Assembly: GCF_020740795.1 (NCBI RefSeq)
Contig: NC_067290.1
Location: 14,924,001-14,988,000 of the forward strand
Length of the DNA: 64,000 nt
Direction: 5' to 3'
Source: Apus apus
Lineage: Eukaryota > Chordata > Aves > Apodiformes > Apodidae
Positions within the stretch are counted from its first letter, which is position 1. The number at the start of each line of letters is the position of its first letter. The position numbers and the translations under genes were made by a program. Positions 62,339 to 64,000 of the stretch are shown piece by piece. A model generated the notes under the pieces. That model was not told the origin of the DNA. It saw only the letters and a list, made by a program, of their open reading frames with translations, and did no database searches.

Positions 62339-62804
62339 GTGAGTACCACCTCTGGAAAACTCTTCATTTGGAGAGTTATGACAAACATAGACTAGATACT
62401 TACTCTGAAAAGACTGCACCTTTTTTTGTTGGACAGTTTTCTGAACTAGGGCAAAGAAAATACTCTTCTGTTTAAAAGCTGGGGATTTCTCATCCAGTTT
62501 CTTTACCACAGAGCATCTTGAGAAGCATGTCTGCATGGCACTGGGTAGGGATTTTGGAGCTCTTGTGGAGCTGGAGTCCAGGCAACACTCGTCTGTACCA
62601 TTGTTTTCATCTGACCAAATTCTATAAAAAGGTGTTTGGGTGAAGTTTAATCTAGATAAGATGGGGGTAAATCTAGTGGGTTGGAGGAGAGGTCTTGAGA
62701 CAGGGTAGAATGTCTTGAGAGGTTAAGAAGATGCTCATTCATCCATACTCCAAGAAGTTTGTCATTTGCAGCTTCTGGAATGAGAGGTAGCAGCAGTTTT
62801 TGTT

Positions 62805-62858
62805 GTTGCACTCGGTGATCTCAGAGGTCCTTTCTAGCCATGACTATTCTGTGAATTG
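62805..62858 (+). mobile_element. CR1 3'-terminal fragment
   Basis: 'gtgatctcagaggtcctttctagcca' and 'tattctgtgaa' match the CR1 3' end. Only the tail is recognisable, about 140 bases before exon 13. Confidence 0.65.
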
Positions 62859-62999
62859 GGAGTGACATTGTCACCTGGACCTGGCTGGATGTACATAACC
62901 TCTCTGCAATGACTTATTTCTCTCATCTTGAGACAGGATTGTTGAACTAAACAGGGAATGAGCAACTCCTCTTGTAATAGGTCTCCTGTTTCTCGGTAG

Positions 63000-63118
63000 G
63001 CCAAAGACATCTTGTGTGATTACCAGACGGGAGTCTTGGAGAACTCACCCAAGATGGTGTTACTGTTCCACCTAATTGAGGAAAGTGTGAAGCTTGGAGA
63101 CAAGATCTTGGTCTTCAG
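63000..63118 (+). CDS. RAD54L2: RAD54L2 exon 13: start of helicase lobe 2, motif IV
   Basis: It runs from acceptor TCTCGGTAG to donor TTCAG followed by GTAAGC. It encodes residues 715-753 and two bases of codon 754. NSPKMVLLFHLIEESVKLGD leads into KILVFS (749-754), the SNF2_C motif IV strand. The sequence is conserved with vertebrate ARIP4. Confidence 0.97.
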
Positions 63119-63428
63119 GTAAGCAAAGTATCAACAGCTGCTCCTACAGTCACTTAAATCCTGAAACAGTTAAACCCTTCCTGGTACTAGGAGGTTGTTA
63201 CATGGAGTGAGTGGTGTGGTAGTTCCTCTTTTCCCCTCTGTTGTATTAGATCCTGGTTTTCCTCCATGGATTTTACACTTCTGCCACTATCAAGTTTACT
63301 AGTGAGAGGTGTGCTGCCAGAAGCAGGGTTTGACAACTGTCAGTGCTGTCATGGCTGGGGAAGAGTTCTGACACTCCACTTTTGCTGCTGTGGGGGCTTT
63401 CTCCTGAACAGAGATCTTGGTTTTGCAG

Positions 63429-63544
63429 CCAGAGCTTGTCCACGTTATCTGTCATTGAAGAGTTTTTGGCAAAGAGACCAATGCCAAGCCCTCCAGGCTC
63501 AGATGGAGGAGTTCACAGCTGGGTCCGAAACATCAGCTATTACA
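63429..63544 (+). CDS. RAD54L2: RAD54L2 exon 14 (last exon in window)
   Basis: It starts after GTTTTGCAG and ends TATTACA before GTGAGT; residues 754-792 plus one base. SQSLSTLSVIEEFLAKR (754-770) continues motif IV. WVRNISYY (785-792) directly precedes motif V's 'RLDGST' region, which must start in the next exon beyond 64,000. The gene is thus cut by the window end, and roughly 670 residues of the usual protein length are missing. Confidence 0.96.
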
Positions 63545-64000
63545 GTGAGTGCAGCCAATTGTGTGTGAAACTGTTTGATCTTCTGTGATGGACTGAAATT
63601 CCTGAAGGGCACCCACCATCTTCTTCTGGTTGTCTCTGGGGGTGAAAGTGTTCTTCTGAAGCATTCTTCTGATGAAATCTCTTTCAGATGACTCTTACTT
63701 TAGTTGCTTGGGAAGACAGTGTCAGTTGTTCCTGGGTTTTGCAGAGCTGCCATAAGCAAGCTGCTGCCCAGGAACAGAGACATGATCCCCCCCTGCACTC
63801 CTTTAGACCAGTACTCGCTGTGCTCCGATCCAGTCTATGGGGTTTTGCCAAAGGCTTTCACAATTTGCTTTCTCTGGGTTCCCTAAGCTTCCAGCATACC
63901 TGAGGCCTCTGTGCCTGCTGCTCTTGCTTGCTCTCTGTCTTGCCTCATATGGGGCCCTAAGGAGCTCATTGTGTTGTAGCACTCCCAGTCTTGGCCTTGC
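63545..64000 (+). other. RAD54L2: Start of RAD54L2 intron 14
   Basis: I looked for an exon starting with two bases completing the split codon and the conserved LDGS sequence and found none before the window edge. Confidence 0.75.

Overview
This is a vertebrate nuclear genomic window, most likely from a bird. It carries several 5'-truncated CR1 LINE copies in both orientations (about 8.56-9.12, 14.34-15.13, 53.40-53.66 and 59.81-60.55 kb), no Alu- or L1-like repeats were seen, and its one gene is split by introns with GT-AG junctions. CR1 also occurs in turtles and crocodilians, so 'bird' is an inference.

The window holds the 5' part of one plus-strand gene that I recognise as RAD54L2 (ARIP4, androgen receptor-interacting protein 4), a SNF2-family DNA-dependent ATPase. 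I could place thirteen coding exons whose phases agree at every junction. They encode 792 residues plus one base of the next codon; the vertebrate protein is about 1,450-1,470 residues, so the second helicase lobe and the C-terminal region lie beyond the right edge.

Layout. 1-5.9 kb: upstream flank, nothing recognisable. 5.9-7.3 kb: strong CpG island, the presumed main promoter, with a candidate non-coding exon 1 donor after 6,624. 6.6-29.7 kb: intron 1, with CR1 and older LINE fossils and a long RNA hairpin at 18,021-18,099. 29,732-29,938: first coding exon, with short upstream ORFs. 29.9-51.6 kb: intron 2, without evident CR1 but with GC-rich islets carrying TTATATAA palindromes and a repeated TRTAACYCGG motif. 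One islet (39.6-40.5 kb) looks like an alternative promoter and first exon that would splice in frame to exon 3. 51.6-64 kb: twelve closely spaced coding exons covering the acidic, SUMO-binding-like N-terminal region (exons 3-6) and the first ATPase lobe (exons 7-11), then the start of the second lobe (exons 12-14).

The most interesting signals are the pre-miRNA-like hairpin in intron 1, the candidate alternative first exon and repeated motif cluster in intron 2, an Arg-rich reading frame that overlaps the ARIP4 start and stays open across the exon 2-3 junction, and four SUMO-interaction-like motifs. No tRNA, rRNA, CRISPR or prokaryotic feature was seen.
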